Positions 16,903 to 25,338 of a stretch of 30,427 nucleotides of DNA are shown one piece after another. The stretch is from CBDCWA01 sp046048295 (GTDB lineage: Bacteria; Pseudomonadota; Alphaproteobacteria; Rhizobiales; Hyphomicrobiaceae). Within the stretch, counting starts at the first letter, position 1, and every line of letters starts with the position of its first letter. The notes under the pieces were generated by a model. It was not told the origin of the DNA. It did not search any database and saw only the letters and a list, made by a program, of their open reading frames with translations. Where the stretch lies: the NCBI GenBank assembly GCA_046048295.1, contig JBJOGJ010000014.1, forward strand, positions 1-30,427, given 5' to 3'. A program made the translations under genes and the position numbers.

Positions 16903-18552
16903 ATGAGCAGCGCAAAGTTCGAACCCGGACACACGCTTCTGCACGTCCGCAACCTGTCCGTGGATTTCAAGGCCGGCGAGACGATCAACCATGCCGTGAA
17001 GAGGGTATCGCTGACGGTGGGGCGCGGGGAGACCGTTGCGCTGGTCGGCGAGTCAGGTTCCGGCAAGTCGGTGACGGCGCTGTCTATTCTGAAGCTGCTG
17101 CCCTATCCGGCTGCCTCGCATCCTTCGGGCGAAATCTTTTTCCGCGGCCGCGATCTGCTAAAGGCCGATGAGCGGGACATGCGGGCGATCCGGGGCGACA
17201 TGATCTCGGTGATATTCCAGGAACCGATGACTTCGCTCAATCCACTGCACACCATCGAGCGGCAGGTCGGCGAAGTGCTGCGCGTGCATCGCGGGCTCGA
17301 CAGGGAGGCGGCTCGCGCTCGGGTTCTGGAGTTGTTCGAAAAGGTCGGAATCCGAAATGCGGAGCAGCGGCTCGGCGCCTATCCGCACCAGCTTTCGGGC
17401 GGTCAGAGACAGCGCGTGATGATCGCGATGGCGCTCGCCAACGAGCCGGATCTTCTGATTGCGGACGAACCGACCACGGCGCTCGACGTCACGATCCAGG
17501 CGCAGATCCTAGAGCTTCTGCAGTCGCTGCAGCGCGAACTCGGCATGGCGATGCTGCTCATCACGCATGATCTGGGCATCGTCAGGAAGATGGCTAGCCG
17601 GGTCTACGTGATGAACAAGGGAGAGGTGGTCGAGGAGGGGGCGACGGGCAACGTCTTCGACAGGCCCAGCCACGCCTATACGCGCCATCTCCTCGAGGCA
17701 GAACCGAAGGGAAAGCCGCCGGCAAGCGACGAAAGCGCGCCGGTGGTGATGGAGGCCGACAACCTGAAGGTCTGGTTCCCGATCAGGCGCGGGCTGCTCA
17801 GGCGCACCGTCGACCACGTGAAGGCGGTGGACGGCGTGACACTGAAGGTGAGGGAGGGGCAAACGCTCGGCGTGGTCGGCGAGTCGGGTTCAGGCAAGAC
17901 GACGCTCGGGCTTGCGCTGATGCGACTCATCTCCTCCGAGGGGCCGATCGTGTTCATGGGCAGGAAGATCGACGAATTCAAAAGCCGGGAGTTGCGCCCG
18001 CTCAGGAAGTCGATGCAGATCGTTTTCCAGGATCCGTATGGCTCTCTTTCCCCAAGGCTATCAGTCGGCGAGATCATCGGCGAGGGCCTGGAAATCCTGC
18101 AGCGGGAACTCGACTACGACGAAAGGCGGGCACGTGTCAGCCAGGCACTGGAGGACGTCGGCCTCGATCCTGACGCGCAGGACCGCTATCCGCACGAATT
18201 CTCTGGCGGCCAACGCCAGCGCATCGCCATCGCGCGGGCGATGGTGCTCGATCCGAAATTCGTGATGCTGGATGAGCCGACGAGTGCGCTCGACATGAGC
18301 GTGCAGGCGCAGATCGTCGATCTCCTGCGCGACCTGCAGCGGCGGCGCTCGCTCGCCTTCCTGTTCATCAGCCACGACCTGAAGGTGGTCAGGGCACTGT
18401 CGAACTATGTGATAGTGATGCGCAACGGGAAGGTGGTCGAGGAAGGGCCTTCGGCGCGCATATTCGACAGTCCTCAAACGGAATACACGAAGGCGCTTCT
18501 GGCGGCGGCCTTCAACCTCGAGGTGGCGAATCCGGCAGTGGTGAGCGAATGA
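16903..18552 (+). CDS. yejF: Yej-type peptide ABC transporter ATPase with two ABC domains
   Basis: 549 residues. A fused double ATPase that drives the YejBE channel from the cytosolic side. First half: Walker A GESGSGKSVTAL, signature LSGGQRQRVMIA, Walker B LLIADEPTTALD. Second half: Walker A GESGSGKTTLGL, signature FSGGQRQRIAIARA, Walker B FVMLDEPTSALD. Both sites look intact. The domain linker falls near residues 265-285. GAGG lies ahead of the ATG, and the stop overlaps the next gene in an ATGA junction, tying the reductase gene to the transporter. Confidence 0.95.
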   Translation: MSSAKFEPGHTLLHVRNLSVDFKAGETINHAVKRVSLTVGRGETVALVGESGSGKSVTALSILKLLPYPAASHPSGEIFFRGRDLLKADERDMRAIRGDMISVIFQEPMTSLNPLHTIERQVGEVLRVHRGLDREAARARVLELFEKVGIRNAEQRLGAYPHQLSGGQRQRVMIAMALANEPDLLIADEPTTALDVTIQAQILELLQSLQRELGMAMLLITHDLGIVRKMASRVYVMNKGEVVEEGATGNVFDRPSHAYTRHLLEAEPKGKPPASDESAPVVMEADNLKVWFPIRRGLLRRTVDHVKAVDGVTLKVREGQTLGVVGESGSGKTTLGLALMRLISSEGPIVFMGRKIDEFKSRELRPLRKSMQIVFQDPYGSLSPRLSVGEIIGEGLEILQRELDYDERRARVSQALEDVGLDPDAQDRYPHEFSGGQRQRIAIARAMVLDPKFVMLDEPTSALDMSVQAQIVDLLRDLQRRRSLAFLFISHDLKVVRALSNYVIVMRNGKVVEEGPSARIFDSPQTEYTKALLAAAFNLEVANPAVVSE

Positions 18553-19505
18553 GCTTTGCCCTCTGCATACGCGGTACTGGCGGCAACTGGTCGGCGGAGC
18601 GCTGGCGGCAGCGGCTCGCTGAGCGCATGCCGGAGGTGGCGGTGTCGATATGGCCCGATCCGGCGTTTGATCCGGCGGAGGTGCGGTTCGCAGGTACGTG
18701 GCGGCCGGAGCCCGGGGTGCTTGCGAGATTCCCAAACCTCGAGGTGATCTTCAACCTGGGTGCTGGCGTCGATGCAGTGATGTCCGATCCCAATCTGCCG
18801 GATGTGCCGGTGGTCCGAGTCGTGGCGGACGACCTCATCACCCGCATGAAGGAATACGTGCTGCTGCATGTGCTGATGTATCACCGGCGGCAGTACAGGC
18901 TGTTTGCCGCGCAGCGGGAGTGCACCTGGGCGGCGGAGCACCAGTGGCCCTCGTCGAAGGTGCGGGTCGGCATCATGGGCTTCGGCGTGCTTGGGCAGGC
19001 AGTGGCACCACCCCTCGTCGATCTCGGTTTCCAGGTCTCCGGATGGAGCAACACGCGCAAGGAGGCGGCCAGCGTCAGGAGTTTCGCAGGCAAGGGCGAA
19101 CTCCGCGCCTTCCTGGGGAGTACGGATATTCTGGTCGCCCTGTTGCCGGCAACACCCGAGACGGACGGCATCCTAGACGCGGGACTGTTCCGGCAGCTGG
19201 CACGGGATGGCGTGCTTGGAGGCCCCGTGCTCATAAACGCCGGTCGTGGCGCGCTGCAGAACGAGGATGACATCCTGGCTGCGCTCGACGACGGCACGCT
19301 TCTCGCCGCAACGCTCGACGTTTTCCGGACAGAGCCGCTGCCGCGGGAGCATCGTTTCTGGACGCATCCGAAAGTGACGATCTCGCCGCACAATGCCGCT
19401 GACAGCGACCCCGACACGATATCCGACTACGTCGCGGCTCAGCTGAGGGCGTACGAGGCAGGGCGGGGGCTCAAGAACACGGTGGACCGCAAGCGGGGCT
19501 ACTGA
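18549..19505 (+). CDS. ghrA: Glyoxylate/hydroxypyruvate reductase A-like D-2-hydroxyacid dehydrogenase
   Basis: 318 residues. NAD(P)H-dependent reductase of 2-oxoacids such as glyoxylate and hydroxypyruvate. GhrA-type landmarks include IFNLGAGVDAVMSDPNLPDVPVVR, the KEYVLLHVL segment, the Rossmann motif VGIMGFGVLGQAVAPPL, VALLPATPETDGILD, the INAGRGALQNEDDILAALDD stretch with the substrate arginine, and the end HPKVTISPHNAADSDPD. The last His is probably the catalytic base. It is bound to yejF by a four-base overlap, so it is made with the peptide importer. The metabolic link is unclear; use of serine- or glycine-derived oxoacids from imported peptides is a guess. Confidence 0.9.
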   Translation: MSFALCIRGTGGNWSAERWRQRLAERMPEVAVSIWPDPAFDPAEVRFAGTWRPEPGVLARFPNLEVIFNLGAGVDAVMSDPNLPDVPVVRVVADDLITRMKEYVLLHVLMYHRRQYRLFAAQRECTWAAEHQWPSSKVRVGIMGFGVLGQAVAPPLVDLGFQVSGWSNTRKEAASVRSFAGKGELRAFLGSTDILVALLPATPETDGILDAGLFRQLARDGVLGGPVLINAGRGALQNEDDILAALDDGTLLAATLDVFRTEPLPREHRFWTHPKVTISPHNAADSDPDTISDYVAAQLRAYEAGRGLKNTVDRKRGY

Positions 19506-19534
19506 ACGGGGTTTGGAACTGAGCGGGGACAGGG

Positions 19535-20017
19535 GTGATCTCGGACGACCAATACCGGCAGGAGCTGGCACGAACCATCGGCGAACTGGAGGCATGGGCA
19601 GGTTGCGTTCGGGACGTGGCCGAGGTCACGACCGACGCGGCAGATGGTGTGTGGCGTATCTCAGCGGCGCCGCGTGCGGCGGGCGGATGCGGGTTCGAAC
19701 TGGGAATACGGGCGGACCAGAAATTCGACCTTGCCCTGGCAGATGAATTCTACGAGGACGAACCGATCGCGCACCTGACACTTTTCGTCGAACTGGCGCG
19801 GGCGATCGAAGCGGGCCGTGTGCTGCGCCGGCACTACATGAGTCAACTGACAGGCGTGGAGACAGGAGTCGAGGTCATCGTGCGGCTCGGGAACGGCGAA
19901 GCCTGGTCGCGGCGAAGGAACCTTGGCAGGCGATCGGAGCGCGATGATCACGTTCTCACACATCGAGACCGGCATTACCTGCCATATCGGCCGCCTGTCG
20001 CAGGGCTCAAGAAATAG
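19535..20017 (+). CDS. Small protein of unknown function at the end of the yej operon
   Basis: 160 residues, not recognised. It starts at a GTG with GGGGA six bases upstream, 29 bases after the reductase stop. No signal peptide or membrane helix is visible. The N-terminal half (ISDDQYRQELARTIGELEAWAG) looks helical, the middle alternates as in beta strands (GVWRISAAPRAAGGCGFELG), and the part around ADEFYEDEPIAHLTLFVELARAIEAG looks helical again. The last 45 residues are basic and may be poorly ordered. The final 11 bases overlap the convergent peptidase gene. The good ribosome site and close spacing support a real gene; the function is open. Confidence 0.65.
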   Translation: MISDDQYRQELARTIGELEAWAGCVRDVAEVTTDAADGVWRISAAPRAAGGCGFELGIRADQKFDLALADEFYEDEPIAHLTLFVELARAIEAGRVLRRHYMSQLTGVETGVEVIVRLGNGEAWSRRRNLGRRSERDDHVLTHRDRHYLPYRPPVAGLKK

Positions 20018-20900
20018 CACTGGCTGCGAGAGCCGGAGGGCGCCTGATCCTGGATATCCGGCTCCCGGCGCGCTCAATCCTACGGGCCGCCGTCACCAGC
20101 GGCTCGGCGATGACGACCATATGGTGTGCGTTGGCATGAACCAACATCACGCCGTCGACCATTATACCAACGTGGCCGGGCCAGAACACGAGATCACCGC
20201 GCTGCAGGCCCTCAAGATCCTCTCGAACCGGCATTTCGGCGCCGATCGCGCCGGCCTGCATATCGCTGTCCCGAGGGCAAGGCAGACCGGCCGCCTCCAT
20301 TGAGAGCTGCACCAGGCCCGAGCAGTCGATACCAAAGCGGCTGCGGCCGCCCCATAGATAAGGTGTGTCGATGAGACGTTCGGCAAGTTGGACGAAATCA
20401 CGCGTGTAGCGAGAGATCTCGACAACATGACGCGAGATGAGGAAGCCTCCACCAGCAAGGGCATAGAACCTGTCCTCTGTGCCGGTGACGGTTACCGCCG
20501 CGTTCAACGGAAGCTGCATGACCGGCTCCGACTTGATGTCAGAGCGGCGGTAGACGAAGGTACCAAGGGCTGCGACGCGATGCGTGGGAGGGAGAAGATC
20601 CGGGGAGAGCATGGTTGATGGCACGTATCCAACGTACTCGTCTCGATCAAGCTGGCACCAGGCCCAACCATCCTTCTGCTCGTACACCCACACTACCTCG
20701 CCGTAGATCGCCTCGTTGATAATCGGCGCCGAGGTGTCAGGTCGCTGCCGCATGGGAACAAGCGGCCGGCGAACCTGATGGCGGGAGCCCGGCACGTAGT
20801 GTTGCGCCTCGATGCGGCCCTTCAAGTGTTCGGCCGCAAGGTCCGGGCGATACGCGTTGAGGCGCGGGTCGAGCACGGTATTCGGGGGCTGGCTTGTCAT
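20007..20900 (-). CDS. NlpC/P60 family cell-wall endopeptidase with SH3-like domains
   Basis: 297 residues. The family cuts gamma-D-glutamyl bonds in peptidoglycan stem peptides. The C-terminal NlpC/P60 domain shows YLWGGRSRFGIDCSGLVQ with the catalytic C193, then GDLVFWPGHVGIM with H243, and the third polar residue in VHANAHHMV (H255 or H259). Two bacterial SH3-like stretches precede it (about 43-100 and 105-160). No signal peptide is seen, which fits cytosolic members that recycle imported muropeptides. It lies seven bases after the leucyl aminopeptidase gene, an arrangement kept in many alphaproteobacteria, which suggests joint breakdown of peptides. Only the tail overlaps the plus-strand neighbour. 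Confidence 0.9.
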   Translation of the reverse strand: MTSQPPNTVLDPRLNAYRPDLAAEHLKGRIEAQHYVPGSRHQVRRPLVPMRQRPDTSAPIINEAIYGEVVWVYEQKDGWAWCQLDRDEYVGYVPSTMLSPDLLPPTHRVAALGTFVYRRSDIKSEPVMQLPLNAAVTVTGTEDRFYALAGGGFLISRHVVEISRYTRDFVQLAERLIDTPYLWGGRSRFGIDCSGLVQLSMEAAGLPCPRDSDMQAGAIGAEMPVREDLEGLQRGDLVFWPGHVGIMVDGVMLVHANAHHMVVIAEPLVTAARRIERAGSRISRIRRPPALAASAIS

Positions 20901-20907
20901 TACCGCC

Positions 20908-22326
20908 TCAGGACGTCTTACGCGCGATGGCGGAGATCACCTCGAGCATGGCGCGAGCGCTTTGCGCCTCGCCGCCCTTGGGACCGACCGGCTTCGGCTT
21001 CGGCATCCAGCCGAAGATGTCGAAGTGGGCATAGCGTTTCGCCTGCTTCACGAACCTGCGAAGGAACAACGCCGCGATAATGGCGCCGGCGGAACCCAGG
21101 TCCGAGATGTTGTTGATGTCGGCGACGTCACTCTCGAGTGCTGGATCGTAGCCATTCCAAAATGGCAGGCGCCACAATGGATCACCGACCTTGTTGCCGG
21201 CGGCGAAGATGTCGGCGGCGAGGGCTTCGTCGTCGCAGAAGAAGGGGGATACGTCAGGCCCCATCGCAACGCGCGCAGCACCGGTCAGCGTTGCGAAGGA
21301 AACCATCAGGTCAGGCCTTTCCTCGTCGGCCAAGGACAGTGCGTCGGCGAGAACGAGACGACCCTCGGCGTCAGTGTTGCCGATCTCGACGGTGGTACCG
21401 GCACGGGACCTGATGATGTCGCGAGGGCGAAAGGCGTTACCGGAGATTGCGTTCTCCGCGGTGGGCAGAAGCACGCGAAGCCGCACATCGAGCCCGAGAG
21501 CCATAACCATCTGCCCGAGTGCCAGGGCTGTGGCGGCGCCGCCCATGTCCTTCTTCATGTTGAGCATGGCGCTGGACGGCTTGATATCGAGGCCGCCGGT
21601 GTCGAAGCATATCCCCTTGCCGACGAGCGTTACTTTCGGCGCAGCGGCATCGCCCCATGTGAGGTCGATCAGACGGGGCGGGCGGGTGCTGGCGCGGCCG
21701 ACGGCGTGGATGAGGGGAAAGTTCCCGTCGAGGAGGTCGTCCCCGATAATGGCCGAAACGTGAGCGCCGTGCCGGGCCGCGACGGTCCGTGCCGCCATCT
21801 CGAGTTCCTCGGGGCCCATGTCGCCGGCCGGCGTATTGATGAGATCGCGCGCGAGCCACTGTGCCTCTAGCAGGGCAATAACGCGCTCGAGGTTCACGCC
21901 AGGGCCGACCTGGAGGCGAGCGCTTTCGCCAGATGCGCCGGCCCGGTAGCGGCGGAAACGATAGGCGCCGAGGCCCCAGGCGACGGCGGCGAGTTCATCG
22001 CTGGCGGCGCTTCCGGCAAGTGAATAGGTGCCGGCAGGCAGGGAAGTCGCGAGGGCACCAGCCAGCATCGACGGCGGGCCTGCCGGGTCGCCTGTCTTGG
22101 CATCGCCAAGGCCGAACAGGACTAGAGCAACGTTTCCGTCGGGACCGGGAACAAGCAGCTGGCGCTTCGCCTGTCCCTTGAAACCCGAGGAAGCGAGCCA
22201 TTGCTGCTGTGCCGGCGAAAGCTCTGCACCGCCAGCCGGGGCGGCGGACGTGACAAGCCAGACGGGAACAGCGCTCGGCGCAGTCCCGGCGGCAAGAATT
22301 ATGTCCGATGGCTTCAGCTCACTCAT
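20908..22326 (-). CDS. pepA: Leucyl aminopeptidase, M17 family
   Basis: 472 residues. A cytosolic two-metal exopeptidase that removes N-terminal residues from peptides. An N-terminal alpha/beta domain (1-150) is followed by the catalytic domain with the metal and catalytic motif GKGICFDTGGLDIKP (236-250), MKKDMGGAA (258-265) and the M17 signature NTDAEGRL (317-324). All metal ligands appear present. The enzyme is somewhat shorter than Escherichia coli PepA. It is the first gene of a pair with the NlpC/P60 peptidase. A possible promoter and a dyad lie upstream, shared with the divergent dehydrogenase gene. Together with the nearby yej importer this forms a peptide-use neighbourhood. Confidence 0.94.
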   Translation of the reverse strand: MSELKPSDIILAAGTAPSAVPVWLVTSAAPAGGAELSPAQQQWLASSGFKGQAKRQLLVPGPDGNVALVLFGLGDAKTGDPAGPPSMLAGALATSLPAGTYSLAGSAASDELAAVAWGLGAYRFRRYRAGASGESARLQVGPGVNLERVIALLEAQWLARDLINTPAGDMGPEELEMAARTVAARHGAHVSAIIGDDLLDGNFPLIHAVGRASTRPPRLIDLTWGDAAAPKVTLVGKGICFDTGGLDIKPSSAMLNMKKDMGGAATALALGQMVMALGLDVRLRVLLPTAENAISGNAFRPRDIIRSRAGTTVEIGNTDAEGRLVLADALSLADEERPDLMVSFATLTGAARVAMGPDVSPFFCDDEALAADIFAAGNKVGDPLWRLPFWNGYDPALESDVADINNISDLGSAGAIIAALFLRRFVKQAKRYAHFDIFGWMPKPKPVGPKGGEAQSARAMLEVISAIARKTS

Positions 22327-22363
22327 TGTTCCTGGTCCTCACAACCACATTCGTCCATGACGA

Positions 22364-22392
22364 TCCATAGCGGTGCCGGCCTCCGGCGACAA
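22364..22392 (-). promoter_or_regulatory. Possible promoter of the aminopeptidase gene
   Basis: On the minus strand, TTGTCG (22387-22392) and TATGGA (22364-22369) are spaced by 17 bases, about 38 bases before the pepA start. Each hexamer is only a fair match. The -35 overlaps the left arm of the dyad at 22389-22422, which would let a bound protein block it. Confidence 0.3.
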
Positions 22393-22422
22393 CTTGGCTG
22401 CTCCCGCGGCCGCCCAAGTTGT
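22389..22422. promoter_or_regulatory. Operator-like dyad between divergent pepA and dehydrogenase genes
   Basis: A perfect nine-base inverted repeat, ACAACTTGG (22389-22397) and CCAAGTTGT (22414-22422), with a GC-rich 16-base spacer. A perfect -35 hexamer TTGACA on the plus strand starts at 22422, and a possible minus-strand -35 overlaps the left arm. No T-run follows, so it is more like a protein-binding site than a terminator. The regulator is not in view. Confidence 0.45.
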
Positions 22423-22508
22423 TGACAACCGGGCCCGCAGGATGAGACTTCGACCAACATCGCGTCACCCTCATGGCGCCCCTTCCATTGGCCGGAGGTC
22501 AACAAGAA

Positions 22509-23699
22509 ATGCAGAGTTTCTTCAACTCGGTACGCCTAGTTTGGGGCGAGGATGCCCTGGGCGAGCTTGCCGGCCTCGCGAAGTCCATCGGCATGTCGAA
22601 GGCACTCATCGTAACCGACAAGACGATCGGGGGCACTGCATGTGCCGAACGGATACGCGACGTGCTGAAGTCGGGAGGCATCACATTCAGGGTATTCGAC
22701 GAATGCGGCATCGATGCGCGTGCCTCGCACATCCAGTCGGAGAAGGCCAAGCTCGCAAGTGACGGCATCGACGGCATCATCGGGCTCGGGGGCGGCTCGG
22801 TGATGTGCACTGCCAAGGGCATCGCCACGCTGGCAACGAACGGAGACGAGATCCGCCCGCTCGAAAAGCAGCAGAATATCAAGAAGCGACCTATGCCGCT
22901 CCTCCTGATCCCGACAACGGCTGGGTCCGGCACCGAAGTGTCGCCGTTCACGATCGTCAAGGACGACATCAACGGCGGGAAGTTCACGTTCGGCAACCAG
23001 CTCTGCTTCGCACATTTGGCCGTACTCGATCCGGCAACACTCGAGAGCCTGCCGCAGAAGATTGCAGCGGTTTCCGCTGTCGACGCACTTACCCATTCAC
23101 TCGAAGCCTTGTTCTCGAAGATTGCGACACCACTTACCGATGCGTTGGCGCTCGAGGCGGCGCGGATGCTGTTCGGCTCGATGGCGGCATCGATCGTGAA
23201 AGGCGAGCCAAAGGCGCGGCTCGACAATCTCGTCGGATCATCTATCGCCAACATGGCGTGCGGACAGGCCCGGCTGGGCCTCGCGCATCGCCTTTCGCGG
23301 CCGCTCGAAGAGAACTTCACGGTGGCACACGGGCTCGGGGTCGGCACGCTGATGCCGCGCACCATCAACGCATGCGCGGGACAATTTCCGGAGAAGCTGG
23401 TGCGGCTCGCGGAGACGATCGGCGTCGGCCGGCGCGGCGACAATGCGGGCGATCTCAGAGCGCGGCTGGTGGAGAAAATCTTCGCACTCTACGAGGAGGT
23501 CGGGTTCCCGAGCCATTTCGATGCGGTCAAGATCGACAGATCGCGACTTCGCCAGATGGCGGAGACGGCAGTGTCGCGGACGACCGACGCTACAGGGAAA
23601 CCCGAAATCATCACAAGCAACACGCAGATCGTGGCAGCGAATTTCACGTCGGCAACGGTTGCAGAGGCACATGGCCTCTACGATTCCTGCTTCGCATAG
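22509..23699 (+). CDS. Iron-containing alcohol dehydrogenase
   Basis: 396 residues from the chosen ATG, which has GGAGG ten bases upstream; an earlier in-frame ATG at 22473 lacks a ribosome site and its added residues do not fit the family. Group III (Fe-ADH) fold: a dinucleotide-binding N-terminal half with IDGIIGLGGGSVMCTAKGIA and IPTTAGSGTEVSPFTIV, then a helical metal domain. Metal ligands are likely the Asp and His of SAVDALTHSLEAL, the His of LGLAHRLSRPL and the His of TVAHGLGVG. Reduces or oxidises an alcohol/aldehyde pair with NAD(P); the substrate is unknown. It lies 27 bases ahead of a nucleoside transporter gene, so a role in using a nucleoside-derived product is possible but not shown. 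Confidence 0.9.
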   Translation: MQSFFNSVRLVWGEDALGELAGLAKSIGMSKALIVTDKTIGGTACAERIRDVLKSGGITFRVFDECGIDARASHIQSEKAKLASDGIDGIIGLGGGSVMCTAKGIATLATNGDEIRPLEKQQNIKKRPMPLLLIPTTAGSGTEVSPFTIVKDDINGGKFTFGNQLCFAHLAVLDPATLESLPQKIAAVSAVDALTHSLEALFSKIATPLTDALALEAARMLFGSMAASIVKGEPKARLDNLVGSSIANMACGQARLGLAHRLSRPLEENFTVAHGLGVGTLMPRTINACAGQFPEKLVRLAETIGVGRRGDNAGDLRARLVEKIFALYEEVGFPSHFDAVKIDRSRLRQMAETAVSRTTDATGKPEIITSNTQIVAANFTSATVAEAHGLYDSCFA

Positions 23700-23726
23700 C
23701 AGGCGCGTGAATAACGGGGGGGTATC

Positions 23727-24998
23727 ATGGGCCTGCAACTGCAAAGCCTCGCGGGCCTGCTCGTCATACCGCTTATTGCGTGGCTGCTTTCGGAACGCCG
23801 CGTGGCGCTGAAGCCGCTCGAAACCTGCAGACTCGTCATGCTCGCGATCCTGATGCAGCTCGTGATTGCGGGCACGATGCTCAATGTCGGTTTTCTCAGG
23901 GACGCGTTCGAGTGGCCGGCGCGGCTGGTCGGCGCACTGCAGGCGGCAACGAACGAGGGCATGCGGTTCGCTTTCGGCTACCTGGCAGGCGGCCCGCAAC
24001 CGTTCGACGTCACCAACCCACAGGACGGCTTCGTGCTGGCGCTGCAGGCGCTGCCGATCGTGCTGCTCATGAGCGTGCTCTCGCGCCTGCTCTATCATTG
24101 GGGGGTACTGCAGAAGGTCGTTGCCGCGTTCGCATTCGTGCTTCGCAGGGCGCTAGGCGTCGGGGGACCGGTCGGCACCGCAGCGGCTGCAAACGTGTTC
24201 GTTGGCATGGTGGAGGCGCCACTTCTCATACGTCCGTATGTCGGACAACTCAGCCGCTCGCAACTGTTCTCGGTCATGACAGTTGGCATGGCAACGATCG
24301 CTGGAACAGTGCTGGCGCTCTATGCCTCCGTGCTCGAGGAAAAGGTCCCGGGGGCGGCAGGGCACCTGATCGTGGCATCCGTGATCAGCCTCCCTGCTGC
24401 GCTCATGCTTTCCTTGCTGATGGTTCCCGGAGAGCCTCCCAGCGAGGACGGACCGGTAGACATGCCAACGGACGGGAGCGTCGTGTCGAGCATGGACGCG
24501 ATCGCGCAAGGGACCCAGGACGGGATCCAATTGCTCGCCAGCATAACGGCCATGCTTGTCGTCATGCTGGCTCTGATCGCACTCGGCAACCAGGCTCTAG
24601 CGCTAGCCGGCCAGCCTTTCGGAATCGCATTGACGCTCGAGCAGATCGCCGGATGGATCTTCGCGCCACTCGTCCTGATCATAGGCATACCGTGGTCGGA
24701 GTGCCTGGCGGCAGGAGAACTTGTCGGAATAAAGACGGTGGCGAACGAACTCATCGCCTACCTAAGGCTCGCAGGCGAGGCATCCGACACGCTTTCGGAG
24801 CGCTCGCGGCTCATCCTCACCTATGCGCTGTCGGGCTTTGCAAACCTCGGCAGCGCGGGGATCCTGGTCGGCGGGCTGGTTGCCATCGCACCCCACAGGC
24901 GCAGCGAGATCGCGGAGCTTGGCCTCAAGAGTATCGTTGCGGGTACGCTCGCGACCTTGTTGACGGGAGCGGTAATTGGTGTGCTGACACCAGGCTAG
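23727..24998 (+). CDS. Concentrative nucleoside transporter (CNT/NupC family)
   Basis: 423 residues. Inner-membrane symporter that brings in nucleosides with a cation. The family pattern is clear: LQALPIVLLMSVLSRLLYHWGVLQ, then GTAAAANVFVGMVEAPLLIRPY, SQLFSVMTVGMATIAGTVLALYA, HLIVASVISLPAALM and, near the end, YALSGFANLGSAGILVGGL. About eight to ten hydrophobic helices are seen. A stretch rich in acidic and Ser residues at about 232-256 forms a cytosolic loop. A run of seven G just before the ATG gives a ribosome site. It is the second gene of a pair with the iron-type alcohol dehydrogenase. Confidence 0.88.
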   Translation: MGLQLQSLAGLLVIPLIAWLLSERRVALKPLETCRLVMLAILMQLVIAGTMLNVGFLRDAFEWPARLVGALQAATNEGMRFAFGYLAGGPQPFDVTNPQDGFVLALQALPIVLLMSVLSRLLYHWGVLQKVVAAFAFVLRRALGVGGPVGTAAAANVFVGMVEAPLLIRPYVGQLSRSQLFSVMTVGMATIAGTVLALYASVLEEKVPGAAGHLIVASVISLPAALMLSLLMVPGEPPSEDGPVDMPTDGSVVSSMDAIAQGTQDGIQLLASITAMLVVMLALIALGNQALALAGQPFGIALTLEQIAGWIFAPLVLIIGIPWSECLAAGELVGIKTVANELIAYLRLAGEASDTLSERSRLILTYALSGFANLGSAGILVGGLVAIAPHRRSEIAELGLKSIVAGTLATLLTGAVIGVLTPG

Positions 24999-25338
24999 TG
25001 CTCCCGAATCCGCGATACCCCCTATGCGACTACTCGACAAATCAGATAACTGACTTAACTTTCCAACTATGGAGACGATATCATTGGAGATCGCACTTAA
25101 AGCATTCGTTTACCGTACAGGGGGCAGTTTTAACCCTGACCGACCGATTTATCGGATGTTTCGTTCAATGTTGGGAGAAATAAGCACCGGCCAGCTTCAC
25201 CGGGAGGCAAGGTCTGTTAACAAGTGGTTTGCGGCCAGGCGAGAGCTTTAGTCAAATTCAGCTCCGTCCGAAATAAGATTCGAAATATCTCGCGTGCGAA
25301 AACCGCTGGGACAACAGTTCTAGTGGGATTCACCTAAG
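24999..25338. other. 340-base gap ahead of the TadG-like gene; no convincing gene
   Basis: The base composition turns clearly richer in A and T than in the genes around it. One open frame of 60 codons (25069-25251, plus) has no ribosome site and no recognisable product. A short direct repeat CGAAATA occurs twice within 25268-25290. The stretch probably holds the promoter of the VWA-protein gene, but no pair of hexamers was good enough to call. Confidence 0.5.

Noticed and set aside
25069..25251. Possible 60-residue protein in the gap before the VWA gene
   Set aside because: No ribosome site, unlike-neighbour composition and no known product; could be an old gene remnant but nothing supports it.
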